Assembly: GCF_900215625.1 (NCBI RefSeq)
Contig: NZ_OBEK01000001.1
Coordinates: 744,001 to 808,000, forward strand
Length of the DNA stretch: 64,000 bases
Direction: 5' to 3'
From: Terribacillus aidingensis
Lineage (GTDB): Bacteria; Bacillota; Bacilli; Bacillales; Amphibacillaceae
This document shows positions 43,779 to 54,898 of the stretch, piece after piece. Made by a program: the position numbers and the translations under genes. Positions within the stretch are counted from its first letter, which is position 1. Every line of letters begins with the position of its first letter. A model generated the notes under the pieces. The model did not search any database and was not told where the DNA came from. It saw nothing but the letters and a program-made list of their open reading frames with translations.

Positions 43779-43998
43779 GTTTCTCTTTCAGGCGACAAAT
43801 CCTGCAGTTAAGAAACTGTAAAAACCCCCTGTTTTTGCTTCATGATGTCGAAAGAAGTAAACTCGCCCTTTTATTGCAAAAAAATCGATTATAAGACAGA
43901 ATAGCTGTGGATGAACAAAAAGTCCTAAATTAAGGAAAAGGAGGGACGACATTCATAAGCTGTTTTACCTAATGAAAATTAAAGGAGTGGATGAAAGA

Positions 43999-44517
43999 AT
44001 GGATATTCGCAGTAAAGACTTTGACGCAATTCTTGATCAGTATAAAAACATGATTCACTACCACATCCACCGAATGCGAGTTCGAGATCCGCATGATGAG
44101 TTTCTATCAGAAGGTATTATGGCTTTATTCCTCGCCTGTAAAGGATATGATGAGACGAAAGGCAATTTTGACTCCTATGTAAGCAGAATGATCCGCTATC
44201 GATTGATTGACTACCTCAGAAAAATCATCCGCGAACAAGAAAAGACAGACCTCATTATTAATGAAGCCCACACACAAGCAGCCATTCAGCAAGAATTGGA
44301 TTTTCTGGAGAAAGAGGAATTTTGGCAAAACGTCAAACGTACTTTAACAGATAAGCAGTATAAATATGTATACTGGCGCTTCGAACGCAAGCTGCCAATA
44401 AAAGAGATTGCTCGTATCGAGAATGCGACTGTCGATGCAGTTAAAAATTGGGGACGTGAAGTGAGACGCAAACTCAAGGAGCAGCCATTTATACTAGAAT
44501 GTAAGAAAAACAGTTGA
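43999..44517 (+). CDS. Sigma-70 family RNA polymerase sigma factor, small type
   Basis: A 172-residue sigma factor. Region 2 is visible as DPHDEFLSEGIMALFLACKGYDETKGNFDSYVSRMIRYRLIDYLRK (residues about 27-75), and region 4 as LTDKQYKYVYWRFERKLPIKEIARIENATVDAVKNWGREVRRKL. The size and layout resemble SigH/ComX-like competence sigma factors rather than primary sigma; no anti-sigma gene follows. The start at 43999 follows AAAGGAGTGG by about 8 bp. Another in-frame ATG lies at 43972, and a very strong AAAAGGAGGG precedes an in-frame ATT at 43951. A terminator follows the gene. The target regulon is unknown. Confidence 0.85.
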   Translation: MDIRSKDFDAILDQYKNMIHYHIHRMRVRDPHDEFLSEGIMALFLACKGYDETKGNFDSYVSRMIRYRLIDYLRKIIREQEKTDLIINEAHTQAAIQQELDFLEKEEFWQNVKRTLTDKQYKYVYWRFERKLPIKEIARIENATVDAVKNWGREVRRKLKEQPFILECKKNS

Positions 44518-44524
44518 TACAAAT

Positions 44525-44560
44525 GAGCACCTCTCGTAACAAGGAGAGGTGCTCCGTTTT
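44525..44560 (+). terminator. Rho-independent terminator
   Basis: GAGCACCTCT / AGAGGTGCTC, 10-bp perfect stem, followed by CGTTTTG, after the sigma factor gene. Confidence 0.85.
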
Positions 44561-44683
44561 GTAAAGGGAATTTAAAGTTTGCTAAGAAAGTCTTAAGACT
44601 ATGTAAATGTCCTTTTTTATCTGTGTTTGGGTGCTAGAATTCTTTTAACAAACATACTTTATTTAAAATAGGATGTGACATCA

Positions 44684-46265
<1,582 letters not shown>

Positions 46266-46475
46266 TATGAGCGCGTTATAGTGATGAATGGACAAGTTTT
46301 ATCGTAAATAGAACATCTGCCGCTGGCGGCAATGTGACTTTTTTGATTTTAATGGTAATGCATCCAATATACTATTAATATTTGTAATTACAGATACAGA
46401 AATGCTAGATTATACCGCAAAATTCTACAATTTTTGCTATAATCAATGTAACTATGATGAAGAAGGTTGATGGCG

Positions 46476-49013
46476 ATGAGGGAACGAAAACTTACTTTGG
46501 ATCAATTGGCACATACAGGCACTATCGGACGGATGGAAATTGAGCGTATTAAGCCTGACAGTGTATGGGCCAATCTCGAAACTTGTAAGCTGACAACGGT
46601 GACGGCTCCTTCCGGATATGGGAAGACAACAATCTTAAAAGAATGGGCGGCGAAAACCAATCTGGAAGTTGGTTGGATCAGTTTAGGAGAAGAAGATATT
46701 CAGCGCGTCTCCTTTTGGAAGAAAGTGATTGTACATATGCCGGGTTTGCCGGAACAGGAACGCATTAACTTGCTGGATATTCTCCAGAGTACGTCCTTTT
46801 CGCCAACCCATTTCATTGCTACGCTTTGTACGTGTCTTCGTACGTATCAAGTGAGTGGTGCGTTAATCATTGATGACTTTCATATGATGATGGATTCTCC
46901 AGAGTTAGGAGAATTGATTACCTGGATTGAAGAAATGCCGGATACATATCATATCATCATCTCGGGTCAGTCTTTTACTGGGGTATCACTCAAGCGGCTG
47001 CTGCGTCATCAGCAAGTGCTGCAGATTACCAAACAAGACCTTATTTTGACAGTAGAAGAATTGCAGCAATATGTCGCAACGTATCTTCATAGAGAGCCGT
47101 CTGAAGAAGTAATAGCGAACATTATGCAGCAGACAAAAGGCTGGCCGGCAGGATTGCGGCTTGTTCATATGTATGAACAACTGCGCGAGGACTACGCCGA
47201 TTTACAATTTTCAAATGTGACGGTAGCGCGCCAGCTTATTCAGGAAATTGTATATAGTTTATCGGAAAGCGAGCAGCATTATTTGCTTTGTTCGGCCGTA
47301 CTAAATACAATGCATATTCGATTATGTGATCACCTTGCTGGGACAAGGCGCGGGCGTGTCATTATTAGACGATTGAAAACACAAGGTCTTCTCGTTGAGG
47401 GGCAAGAAGAATCGGGTTGGTTTTCCTTAAATCGACATCTTCGCAATTATTTAAGAGAGATGCTTGATATGCAAGCAGAAATAGATGTCAAGGAACTGTA
47501 CAAACGGGCAAGTGACTGGTACGAAACGCAGCAGACGCTCGTCATGGCCATTCACTATGCATCAAAAGCTGGTGATCAGGAACGGCTGAAACGGCTAATC
47601 ATAAAAGCTGCGCCCGCTCTTCTGGAGGAAGGACGTGTAGCGCAGCTGCAAGAATGGATAAGCATGCTGCCGCGCAAGTATATGTACCAGCTGGAGCTTG
47701 GCATCATTTACGGATGGGTCGTCTGCTTCCGCTTTCAGCCAGAGCTTGCCGAGCGGCAAGCTCATATGTTGGAGGAGCAGCTGCTCCGTCGGGAACTGCA
47801 GCTGACCGAAGAGGAAGAAAAGCGGTATTTCACCGATGTGTATACGTTGAAGACGTTCATATCCATATTGCAGGATGACGCAAAGAGCACACTCGATCAT
47901 GCCAACAAGTCACTGGTGTACAGTCCGATTACAAGCAGCTATTTCTCCCACTCATTCGATTACAATCGTCACGACGCGACGATTATGCATTCTACGATTG
48001 GCGGTGGCGGTGACTTGCGTTCTGTTCACCGACTATATGAACGCTTAGCCCCGAAAATTACGAAAGAATCTGTGTTCAGCGGGTACTATCACATCTGCTT
48101 AGCAGAAATTGCGTATGAATGGGGACAGTCTGGAAAAGCGAAGCGCCACTTGGATGTAGCGCTCATGATTGCAGATTTGTTTGGCCTTCCAGGTTTGCTC
48201 GTGCCTGTCTATCTTTTAAAGGCACGTCTGGAGATAGAGCAGCAGGGAAATGCACAAGCAGCAAAAGCAACGCTGCACGCACTGAAGGATATGCTCACAA
48301 CGAGCAACGCGCCGTCTGATTGGTTTAAAAAAGCAGAAGCTGCTCGCGTCCATATTGCCATTCAGCAAAACGATACAGATCGTATAAGAAATTGGCTTTC
48401 GTTATTTGTACTCCAGGAACCGCCGATTCAGCAGAAAAGCTTGTTTGAATATGTCACCCTTGTCCATGCTTATGCAGCATTAAATGAGCGGGAAACTGCG
48501 CTTAGTTACATTAAGAAGTTAATGCCCTTCGTCAAATTCGGAGGTCGGATAAGTGCGGAAATTGACCTTTTTGTTACGCAGGCAGTGTTGTTATATAACG
48601 ATGATACAGATGCGGCATTAGCATCACTCAAACAAGCACTGCGACTCAGTGCGGATTCTAAATACATGCGTACATACTGGCTGGGCGGGGAGACGGTACG
48701 AAACATGGTCGAAGAGCTGATCCAATTAGAAGAAGTACCAAAGAAGCAAATCAAATACGTCGAACAAATCCTTGCCTACTGGTCAGAAGATACCCATGAT
48801 CAACGCTTGCAGAGCAAGCTGACAAAACGAGAATTGCAGCTTGTTTATCAGCTGCAGTTAGGCAAACGTAACATTGAGATAGCACAAGAGCTGGCATTAT
48901 CACTTGGTACTGTGAAAGTTTATTTCCATCGTATTTACGAAAAACTCGGTGTTAAAAATCGCAAACAAGCAAAGGAAATTGCAGCAGGTTTAGATTATTC
49001 CGAGATATTGTAA
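46476..49013 (+). CDS. MalT-like LuxR family ATP-dependent transcriptional regulator
   Basis: An 845-residue STAND-type regulator. The Walker A motif TAPSGYGKTTILKEW is near residue 50 and Walker B ALIIDDFHMM near residue 130. A winged-helix linker and a long TPR-like helical sensor region (about residues 330-770) follow. The C-terminal LuxR HTH includes LTKRELQLVYQL...NIEIAQELALSLGTVKVYFHRIYEKLGVKNRKQA. Such proteins are switched on by an inducer bound to the TPR part, as MalT is by maltotriose. The ATG at 46476 is 9 bp after AGAAGG. It lies beside the dead GH1 fragment, hinting at a lost sugar operon. Its target genes are unknown. Confidence 0.9.
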   Translation: MRERKLTLDQLAHTGTIGRMEIERIKPDSVWANLETCKLTTVTAPSGYGKTTILKEWAAKTNLEVGWISLGEEDIQRVSFWKKVIVHMPGLPEQERINLLDILQSTSFSPTHFIATLCTCLRTYQVSGALIIDDFHMMMDSPELGELITWIEEMPDTYHIIISGQSFTGVSLKRLLRHQQVLQITKQDLILTVEELQQYVATYLHREPSEEVIANIMQQTKGWPAGLRLVHMYEQLREDYADLQFSNVTVARQLIQEIVYSLSESEQHYLLCSAVLNTMHIRLCDHLAGTRRGRVIIRRLKTQGLLVEGQEESGWFSLNRHLRNYLREMLDMQAEIDVKELYKRASDWYETQQTLVMAIHYASKAGDQERLKRLIIKAAPALLEEGRVAQLQEWISMLPRKYMYQLELGIIYGWVVCFRFQPELAERQAHMLEEQLLRRELQLTEEEEKRYFTDVYTLKTFISILQDDAKSTLDHANKSLVYSPITSSYFSHSFDYNRHDATIMHSTIGGGGDLRSVHRLYERLAPKITKESVFSGYYHICLAEIAYEWGQSGKAKRHLDVALMIADLFGLPGLLVPVYLLKARLEIEQQGNAQAAKATLHALKDMLTTSNAPSDWFKKAEAARVHIAIQQNDTDRIRNWLSLFVLQEPPIQQKSLFEYVTLVHAYAALNERETALSYIKKLMPFVKFGGRISAEIDLFVTQAVLLYNDDTDAALASLKQALRLSADSKYMRTYWLGGETVRNMVEELIQLEEVPKKQIKYVEQILAYWSEDTHDQRLQSKLTKRELQLVYQLQLGKRNIEIAQELALSLGTVKVYFHRIYEKLGVKNRKQAKEIAAGLDYSEIL

Positions 49014-49103
49014 AGCTGCGCATATCTTTTGCAGAATATGCTGATTAGAGGAAGTTTTTGTAGTAGAATGGAAGAAATGGTAATGTCGGAAGGAGGCAGC
49101 GCT

Positions 49104-49502
49104 GTGCTGCAAGCTGTGCATCATATTGCAATTATTTGTTCGGATTATGCAGAATCCAAACGATTTTATACAGAGATATTAGGGTTGGAAACTATCAGAG
49201 AAACTTATCGGAAAGAAAGAGATTCTTATAAATTGGACCTCGCTCTAGGAGATACCTATGTAATTGAGTTATTTTCCTTCCCCAATCCGCCCGCTCGTCC
49301 AAGCTATCCGGAAGCTGCTGGTCTCAGACATCTAGCTTTTACCGTTCATGATGTCGAGCAGGAGACTGCGCGTTTAGAAGCGATGGGTGTAAAAACAGAG
49401 CCGGTGCGTATGGATCCTTTCACGGAAAGAGCATTTACCTTTTTCCGGGATCCAGATGGACTTCCAATTGAACTGTACGAAGAGGGAGGAGAAGCGAAGT
49501 GA
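49104..49502 (+). CDS. gloA2: VOC superfamily metalloenzyme, GloA2/YaeR-like
   Basis: A 132-residue glyoxalase-I-like protein. The metal ligands expected for the fold are visible: His in AVHHIAIICSDY, Glu in YVIELFSFPNPPARPSYPEA, His in GLRHLAFTVHD and Glu in GLPIELYEE. The overall pattern matches the SMU1112c/YaeR group. That group's substrate is not settled. The GTG at 49104 is 7 bp after GGAGG, so the longer frame from 49029 was rejected. The next gene starts 4 bp before its stop, so the two are coupled. Confidence 0.9.
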   Translation: MLQAVHHIAIICSDYAESKRFYTEILGLETIRETYRKERDSYKLDLALGDTYVIELFSFPNPPARPSYPEAAGLRHLAFTVHDVEQETARLEAMGVKTEPVRMDPFTERAFTFFRDPDGLPIELYEEGGEAK

Positions 49503-50230
49503 AGAAAGAAACGCTGTTAATCGGTACGTTCATTCTCTTTCTTGGCGTTGCAGTCTCCGCTTTCTTTTACGTACAAAATAAATCTGTTACGAGCAGCTCG
49601 TTAAAAGCGAATGAACAGAAAGAGCAGTCTTTTGCGGCGAAAGCCCAGCTATCAACAGCTCCAAAAGAAGTGAAGATCGAACATATCGAAGGTGAATTTG
49701 CCCTTCAAAAAGAAATGATTGCAGATGAGGAAGAATCTGAATCGCTTGAAGAAGAGGCTGACACGGAAGAAGAAGATATGTTAACAACGGAAGAGATGGC
49801 TGAGACAGAAGAAACAGGAGACGACACATCCAGCTCTGATTCTGATGATGAGACGCAAACATATGATGACACAGCGCCTGCGAGAAGTTCTACTGGCACC
49901 AGCTCCTCCAGCTATAGCGATAACAGCAGTTCAGCAAGTTATAGGGGAAGCAGCTATTCTGGCAGCACGAGCGGCGGATCTTCATCCAGCAAGAAGGGTG
50001 AAACGGATGAGCCCGAAGAAGAGCCAAAGGTAAAAGAGCCCGAAGAAGAGAAACCAGTAAAGAAACCGAAACCAGAATCGAAACCAGAAGAACAAAAGGA
50101 AGAACAGGAACCAGTGAAGGAAGAGAAACCTGATTCTGAGGCAGAACCTGATAAGCCGGCGTATGAATCGGATCAAGATAAAAAAGAAGAAACAGAAGAA
50201 GAGACAAAAGAAATTAAGGCAGTAGGGTAA
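49499..50230 (+). CDS. Membrane-anchored low-complexity acidic protein
   Basis: A 243-residue protein of unknown function. It has one N-terminal helix (LLIGTFILFLGVAVSAFFYV) and an external region of extreme composition: Glu/Asp-rich (residues 75-120), Ser/Gly/Tyr-rich (120-165) and Lys/Pro/Glu repeats (165-243). No globular domain is evident, so it may be a wall-spanning spacer. It starts with GTG overlapping the gloA2 stop by 4 bp, which suggests an operon. Low-complexity DNA here could vary in length between strains. Confidence 0.75.
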   Translation: MKKETLLIGTFILFLGVAVSAFFYVQNKSVTSSSLKANEQKEQSFAAKAQLSTAPKEVKIEHIEGEFALQKEMIADEEESESLEEEADTEEEDMLTTEEMAETEETGDDTSSSDSDDETQTYDDTAPARSSTGTSSSSYSDNSSSASYRGSSYSGSTSGGSSSSKKGETDEPEEEPKVKEPEEEKPVKKPKPESKPEEQKEEQEPVKEEKPDSEAEPDKPAYESDQDKKEETEEETKEIKAVG

Positions 50231-50238
50231 TGCCTGCC

Positions 50239-50273
50239 AGTCGCACAAGTACAAATGTGCGGCTTTTCTTTTA
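50239..50273 (+). terminator. Rho-independent terminator
   Basis: AGTCGCACA / TGTGCGGCT stem with an AGTACAAA loop, followed by TTTTCTTTT. Confidence 0.8.
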
Positions 50274-50343
50274 GGCAAAATGTTATGACACGCTTACTTT
50301 GGGTAATATGGAGAAAAAGGCTGAAGATGTGAGGGGATTTGGA

Positions 50344-51891
50344 ATGAAAACGAAGTATTATGCGATTATTGATATCGGTTCAAACACGATGCGACTCGTC
50401 GTGTATGTACGGGATAAGAGCGGTCGCATTAAAGAAAGAGAAAATGTGAAGGTTGTCGCACGCCTGCGCAACTATCTTAATACAGATGGTGTGCTGGATG
50501 AGAACGGAATCAAGACATTAATTAAGACATTGCAGAGCTTCCAAGAAGTGACGCGCTTTTATGAGTTGGAGACGACAACATGTGTAGCGACAGCGACTGT
50601 GCGTCACGCGAAAAACCAGCAAGAGATATTAGATTTAGTAGAGCAGAAGACGGATTTCCATATCAAGGTATTGTCTGATTATGAAGAAGCTTATCTTGGC
50701 TATTTGGCAGTAACGAACAGCACACCATTCCGCGATGGAATCACAATCGATATCGGTGGCGGCAGCACGGAATTAACGTATTTTGAAAATAAAGAATTGC
50801 GCTTCTATCATAGTTTTCCATTCGGTGCTTTGTCACTAAAGCGGCAGTTTGTAGCTGGAGAAAAGCCGACCGAAGAAGAACTTAACCAAATTCATACGTA
50901 TGTTTGTGAGCAGCTTCGGACTTTGGAGTGGCTGGAAAACAAACAGCTGCCGGTTATTGCCATCGGAGGCAGCGCGCGGAATGTCGTGCAAATGCACCAA
51001 GAAGAAGTCGGCTATCCGTTAGCAGGTTTGCATCAATACAAAATGACAAAGCAGGATATCGAGAATATAGAAGAAGAGATTGCGCCGCTCAGCTTTGCAG
51101 AATTGCAGAAGGTCGATGGGTTGTCGAAAGACCGGGCTGATACTATTTTGCCGGCAATGCAAGTGTTCCGCTGCCTGCTTGATTATGTAGGCACAAGTGA
51201 GTTTGTACTAAGCCGAAAAGGACTTCGGGATGGACTTCTGTTTGAAGTGCTTCAGCGTCGAGAAGAGATGACACTGTTTTCAGACGTACTTGAGCGGAGC
51301 TTTGATGAGCTGGCGAAGGATTTTGAGATTGATGTTAACAAGGCAAAAGATCGGCAGGAAACAGCGCTGCAGCTGGCGAAGCTTGTAGAGAAGCAAGGAT
51401 TGGTAACACTAACGGACCATGATATCTTCTTAGTAAGATATGCTGCGTATGTATATAACATTGGCGCGTATATCGATACAGAATCAGGTAATCAGCATTC
51501 TTTTTATTTGCTGGCCAATCGTACAATTGATGGACTGCTGCATAAAGATCGAATAATTTTAGCGCTGCTCGCATCTTTCAAGAATAAATCTTTCTACAAC
51601 CGAAATGCAGAAGTGTTCCAAACATGGTTCCAGGAAGAAGAGCTGGCTCATTATCGCTTGCTTGGTGCAGTGATTAAACTAGCCAACAGTTTGCATGCGA
51701 CAAAGCGCAATATTATATCAGCGATTGATTTGCAGCTAGAAGGTGCGGAGCTCGTATTGAGAGTTACATGTAAAGAAGATTGGCGTGCGGAGAGCTACCA
51801 GGTGGAAAAGCAGAAGAAACATCTTGAAAAGCAGCTGCGCCGCAATATCCAGCTCACATTCCAGGAAGACGCAACTTCCTATATTAGTTAA
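50344..51891 (+). CDS. ppx: Exopolyphosphatase (Ppx/GppA family)
   Basis: A 515-residue enzyme that releases phosphate from polyphosphate ends (or hydrolyses pppGpp). The actin-like ATPase domain shows AIIDIGSNTMRLVVY near residue 7, CVATATVRHAKNQQE near residue 80, ITIDIGGGSTELTYF near residue 135 and the AIGGSARNV motif near residue 205. A long C-terminal HD-like helical domain follows (about residues 310-515). The ATG at 50344 follows GAGGGGATTTG. It lies 70 bp before ppk1, a common pairing, but ppk1 has its own promoter signals in the gap. Confidence 0.92.
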   Translation: MKTKYYAIIDIGSNTMRLVVYVRDKSGRIKERENVKVVARLRNYLNTDGVLDENGIKTLIKTLQSFQEVTRFYELETTTCVATATVRHAKNQQEILDLVEQKTDFHIKVLSDYEEAYLGYLAVTNSTPFRDGITIDIGGGSTELTYFENKELRFYHSFPFGALSLKRQFVAGEKPTEEELNQIHTYVCEQLRTLEWLENKQLPVIAIGGSARNVVQMHQEEVGYPLAGLHQYKMTKQDIENIEEEIAPLSFAELQKVDGLSKDRADTILPAMQVFRCLLDYVGTSEFVLSRKGLRDGLLFEVLQRREEMTLFSDVLERSFDELAKDFEIDVNKAKDRQETALQLAKLVEKQGLVTLTDHDIFLVRYAAYVYNIGAYIDTESGNQHSFYLLANRTIDGLLHKDRIILALLASFKNKSFYNRNAEVFQTWFQEEELAHYRLLGAVIKLANSLHATKRNIISAIDLQLEGAELVLRVTCKEDWRAESYQVEKQKKHLEKQLRRNIQLTFQEDATSYIS

Positions 51892-51893
51892 AC

Positions 51894-51947
51894 TTTACAC
51901 AAATTTTACAATTGTTTTACTGCTGAAAGTGGCTCAGCTGTTATAAT
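51894..51947 (+). promoter_or_regulatory. PhoP box (three phased repeats) and -10 of ppk1
   Basis: TTTACA (51894-51899), TTTACA (51905-51910) and TTTACT (51916-51921) are separated by exactly 5 bp each. This matches the TT(A/T/C)ACA 11-bp-period PhoP box of Bacillus. A TATAAT (51942-51947) follows at a spacing that puts the repeats across the -35 area. No good -35 hexamer is present, as expected for an activated promoter. Confidence 0.75.
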
Positions 51948-51961
51948 AAAAGTGAAGAATA

Positions 51962-54106
51962 TTGTCGAAAAGTGGTGCGTGGGATTTGAGAACAGAGGAA
52001 CAGCTACGGATAGAATTGAATAACCCGAATTATTACAATAACCGAGAGTTGAGTTGGCTTGCTTTTAATGAACGAGTGCTGGAGGAAGCGCTTGATAAGC
52101 GCAACCCTTTGTTGGAGAGGTTAAAGTTTCTGTCAATTTTCAGTTCCAATCTGGATGAGTTTATCATGGTGCGAGTAGCTGGTCTGAAAGATCAAGTGAA
52201 AGCCGGATTCAACCGGCCAGAGAATAAGGCTGGCATGACGCCGAAACAGCAGCTCCAGAAAATAGGCGCCAAGGCACACCGACTCGTAGAAGTACAAAAT
52301 AGTGTCTTTCAAGAGAGCATCATTCCGGAACTGCGAGAGGAAAAGGTGGAACTGCTTAAAATGGACCAGCTTTCCAGTGCACAGCTGCTTCGGATGGAAA
52401 CATTTTTCGAAGAGGAGATCTTCCCTGTCCTTACACCGATGGCAGTCGATGCTTACCGGCCGTTTCCGATGCTGCTTAATAAGAGCCTAAACTTAGCTGT
52501 TTCCTTACTGGATGAAAGAGAGCTTGACGAGACGACCCAGCATAAGCGAGCGATTGTACAAGTACCCGCCGTACTGGATCGGTTTATTCCGCTTGCAGAT
52601 ACAGCCGAGGATGCGCTGCATTTCGTCTTGCTGGAAGATGTGATCAGCCATTATATCCACAAGCTCTTCCGCGGCTATCAAATCAAATCATCCACTGTAT
52701 TCCGGATTACCAGGAATGCAGATCTGACAATTCATGAAGAAGGAGCTCGAGATCTGCTAAAGGTTATCGAGAAAGAACTGAAGAAGCGTAAATGGGGCGC
52801 AGCCGTCCGGCTGGAAATCCCGAAGCAGGAATATGATCTTAGTATGGTTAATTTCTTAACGGAGACGTTAGATATCCACCGGAAAGATGTATATGAGATT
52901 GATGGGCCAATTGACCTGACAAAGATGATGCAATTCTATAAGTTAGTTGCTCCCAAACGAGAACATCTGGTTTATGAAACACTCATTCCGCAGCCGCCCG
53001 CAGAGATTGAGACGGATGAAAATTTATTTGATGCGATCAATGACCGGGATATTTTCCTGCACCATCCTTACGAGTCATTTGAGCCGATTGTCGATTTCGT
53101 CTCAAAAGCAGCGGATGATCCGGATGTTCTGGCAATCAAGCAGACGCTTTACCGTGTGAGCGGTGATTCGCCAATTATTGATGCATTAAAACGAGCAGCA
53201 GAAAAGGGCAAACAAGTGACTGTCTTGTTCGAATTGAAAGCGCGTTTTGATGAAGAGAATAATGTGCAATGGGCAAAGGAGCTGGAGAAATCCGGCTGTC
53301 ATGTAATTTATGGTATGACACATCTGAAAACCCACAGCAAAATCACGCTGGTAGTAAGACGAAAACATAACCGAATTGAGCGCTTTGTTCACCTTGGTAC
53401 GGGCAACTATAATGATCAGACGGCCAAGCTGTACACAGATATGGGTTTGTTCACTTCGAAGCGGAAGATGGGTATTGATGCAACGAATTTCTTTAATTAT
53501 TTGAGCGGATATACCGAGAAGCCAGCCTTCCATCATTTGTCGGTGGCACCATTTGATATTCGAGTCGATATTATTAAGATGATTGATGATGAAATCCAGA
53601 TGCATAAGCGTTATAATAATGGACGCATTATCATGAAAATGAATTCTCTTACGGATAAGCCAATTATCCAGAAGCTGTACGAAGCATCTGTTGCGGGTAT
53701 ACAAATAGATTTAATCATTCGAGGGATCTGCTGCTTACGTCCGGGAATCAAAGGAATTAGTGAAAACATCCGAGTGAGAAGTATTGTTGGAAGATACTTA
53801 GAGCATACACGCATTTATTATTTCCATCATAACGGAGAAGAGAAAATTCAATTGTCTTCAGCGGATATGATGACCCGAAATATGGAGAAGCGAGTGGAGA
53901 TCTTGTTCCCCATCTATGACGGACCGATTAAACGCCGCATTCGCAATATTCTTGATCTTATGCTTCAAGATAACAGCAAAGCGAGAGAGCAGGATGAATT
54001 CGGAGTCTATCATTATGTGACGCGAGGAGACAACGAAGAGCTGGTTGATAGCCAGATGACTCTATTTGCGGAAGCATATCGTTATATGATGGAGGATGAA
54101 GAATAG
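51962..54106 (+). CDS. ppk1: Polyphosphate kinase 1
   Basis: A 714-residue enzyme that builds polyphosphate from ATP. The N-terminal domain carries YYNNRELSWLAFNERVLEEA and FSSNLDEFIMVRVAGL. The two phospholipase-D-like catalytic domains include DFVSKAADDPDVLAIKQTLYR, KARFDEENNVQWAKELEKSGCHVIYG, the phospho-His site THLKTHSKITLVVRR near residue 460, and IRGICCLRPG with HNGEEKIQLSSADMMTRNMEKR. It begins with TTG at 51962 without a clear ribosome site, and another TTG at 51986 is possible, so the start is uncertain. A Pho box upstream suggests induction on phosphate starvation. Confidence 0.95.
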   Translation: MSKSGAWDLRTEEQLRIELNNPNYYNNRELSWLAFNERVLEEALDKRNPLLERLKFLSIFSSNLDEFIMVRVAGLKDQVKAGFNRPENKAGMTPKQQLQKIGAKAHRLVEVQNSVFQESIIPELREEKVELLKMDQLSSAQLLRMETFFEEEIFPVLTPMAVDAYRPFPMLLNKSLNLAVSLLDERELDETTQHKRAIVQVPAVLDRFIPLADTAEDALHFVLLEDVISHYIHKLFRGYQIKSSTVFRITRNADLTIHEEGARDLLKVIEKELKKRKWGAAVRLEIPKQEYDLSMVNFLTETLDIHRKDVYEIDGPIDLTKMMQFYKLVAPKREHLVYETLIPQPPAEIETDENLFDAINDRDIFLHHPYESFEPIVDFVSKAADDPDVLAIKQTLYRVSGDSPIIDALKRAAEKGKQVTVLFELKARFDEENNVQWAKELEKSGCHVIYGMTHLKTHSKITLVVRRKHNRIERFVHLGTGNYNDQTAKLYTDMGLFTSKRKMGIDATNFFNYLSGYTEKPAFHHLSVAPFDIRVDIIKMIDDEIQMHKRYNNGRIIMKMNSLTDKPIIQKLYEASVAGIQIDLIIRGICCLRPGIKGISENIRVRSIVGRYLEHTRIYYFHHNGEEKIQLSSADMMTRNMEKRVEILFPIYDGPIKRRIRNILDLMLQDNSKAREQDEFGVYHYVTRGDNEELVDSQMTLFAEAYRYMMEDEE

Positions 54107-54113
54107 AGAATAG

Positions 54114-54147
54114 AAAAACAGGGCGCAGATTGCGTCCTGTTTTTATG
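54114..54147 (+). terminator. Rho-independent terminator after ppk1
   Basis: AACAGGGCGCA / TGCGTCCTGTT stem with loop GAT (one mismatch) and a T run. Confidence 0.85.
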
Positions 54148-54232
54148 TTTCGACAGAAATTTCTGGCAACTATTGTTATAATGGAACCTAGCAATTTGTC
54201 TAATAGTTTCATAATTTCAAGGGGGCAGTACA

Positions 54233-54895
54233 TTGAAGGCATTTTTTCTTACATTACTAAGTATCGTTTTAGTAGCCGTCATTGGTACAGGAGCTTACAT
54301 TTTCATAACAAAAGATGGAGGAAGCAGTGCGGATTCGAAGCAAAAAGAACAGCCAGCTGCTGAGCAAGCGGCAGCGGAACAAGAAGTTATTGAGATGGAG
54401 CCTGTGGAAGAAAACGAAGAAGGAGCTTCGCAGCTAACCAATCTCTCTGGCGGCACGAAAGATTTTCTTTCAACGCTAACATATAAGGACTATGATGCGT
54501 CAGTGGCGTATAGGAATGAAGAGCTCGCCAAACAAATTATCAGTGAACAGCATGCCTATTTGAATGATCTTACCGGATGGGGTCATATTGACAACGTAGA
54601 TATTGACTATTTGGCGCAATCACAAGAATGGAAACAGCTGAAGGAGGACGTAGAGCGTCTGCGAACAGAAGGCTTTGCAGATTCTGAGGCAGTAAACGAT
54701 ATGTGGAATGCAGAGGCATTCATGCGCATTGCAGCCGACAGTGCAGATGTGAACAGCTTGCGGTATGTGCATCGTATCATCCATGACCTAGACGCAGAAA
54801 TCAATGGAGCAGATGTGGACAAGATATGGGATGCAACACGGGCATTCGGTGCAGAGGCCGAGACGCAGGAACTGTATGAATATATTAAGGGATAA
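54233..54895 (+). CDS. Membrane-anchored extracytoplasmic protein of unknown function
   Basis: A 220-residue protein. It has one N-terminal helix (AFFLTLLSIVLVAVIGTGAYIFI) and a Glu/Ala-rich spacer. An external helical domain from about residue 75 contains YLNDLTGWGHIDNVDIDYLA, VNDMWNAEAFMRIAADS and LRYVHRIIHDLDAEING. The pattern is reminiscent of DUF6241-type Bacillus proteins, but I cannot confirm that. It starts with TTG at 54233 after AAGGGGGCAG. It is transcribed alone, between two terminators. Confidence 0.7.
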   Translation: MKAFFLTLLSIVLVAVIGTGAYIFITKDGGSSADSKQKEQPAAEQAAAEQEVIEMEPVEENEEGASQLTNLSGGTKDFLSTLTYKDYDASVAYRNEELAKQIISEQHAYLNDLTGWGHIDNVDIDYLAQSQEWKQLKEDVERLRTEGFADSEAVNDMWNAEAFMRIAADSADVNSLRYVHRIIHDLDAEINGADVDKIWDATRAFGAEAETQELYEYIKG

Positions 54896-54898
54896 ACA

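Noticed and set aside
44580-44683. Pho box before ugd
   Set aside because: TTTTAACAAACATACTTTA is loosely similar but the hexamers do not keep the 11-bp spacing.
49587-50278. Several minus-strand frames opposite the acidic low-complexity protein
   Set aside because: Same artefact of repetitive GAA/GAG codons; the products are Leu/Phe-rich without any domain.
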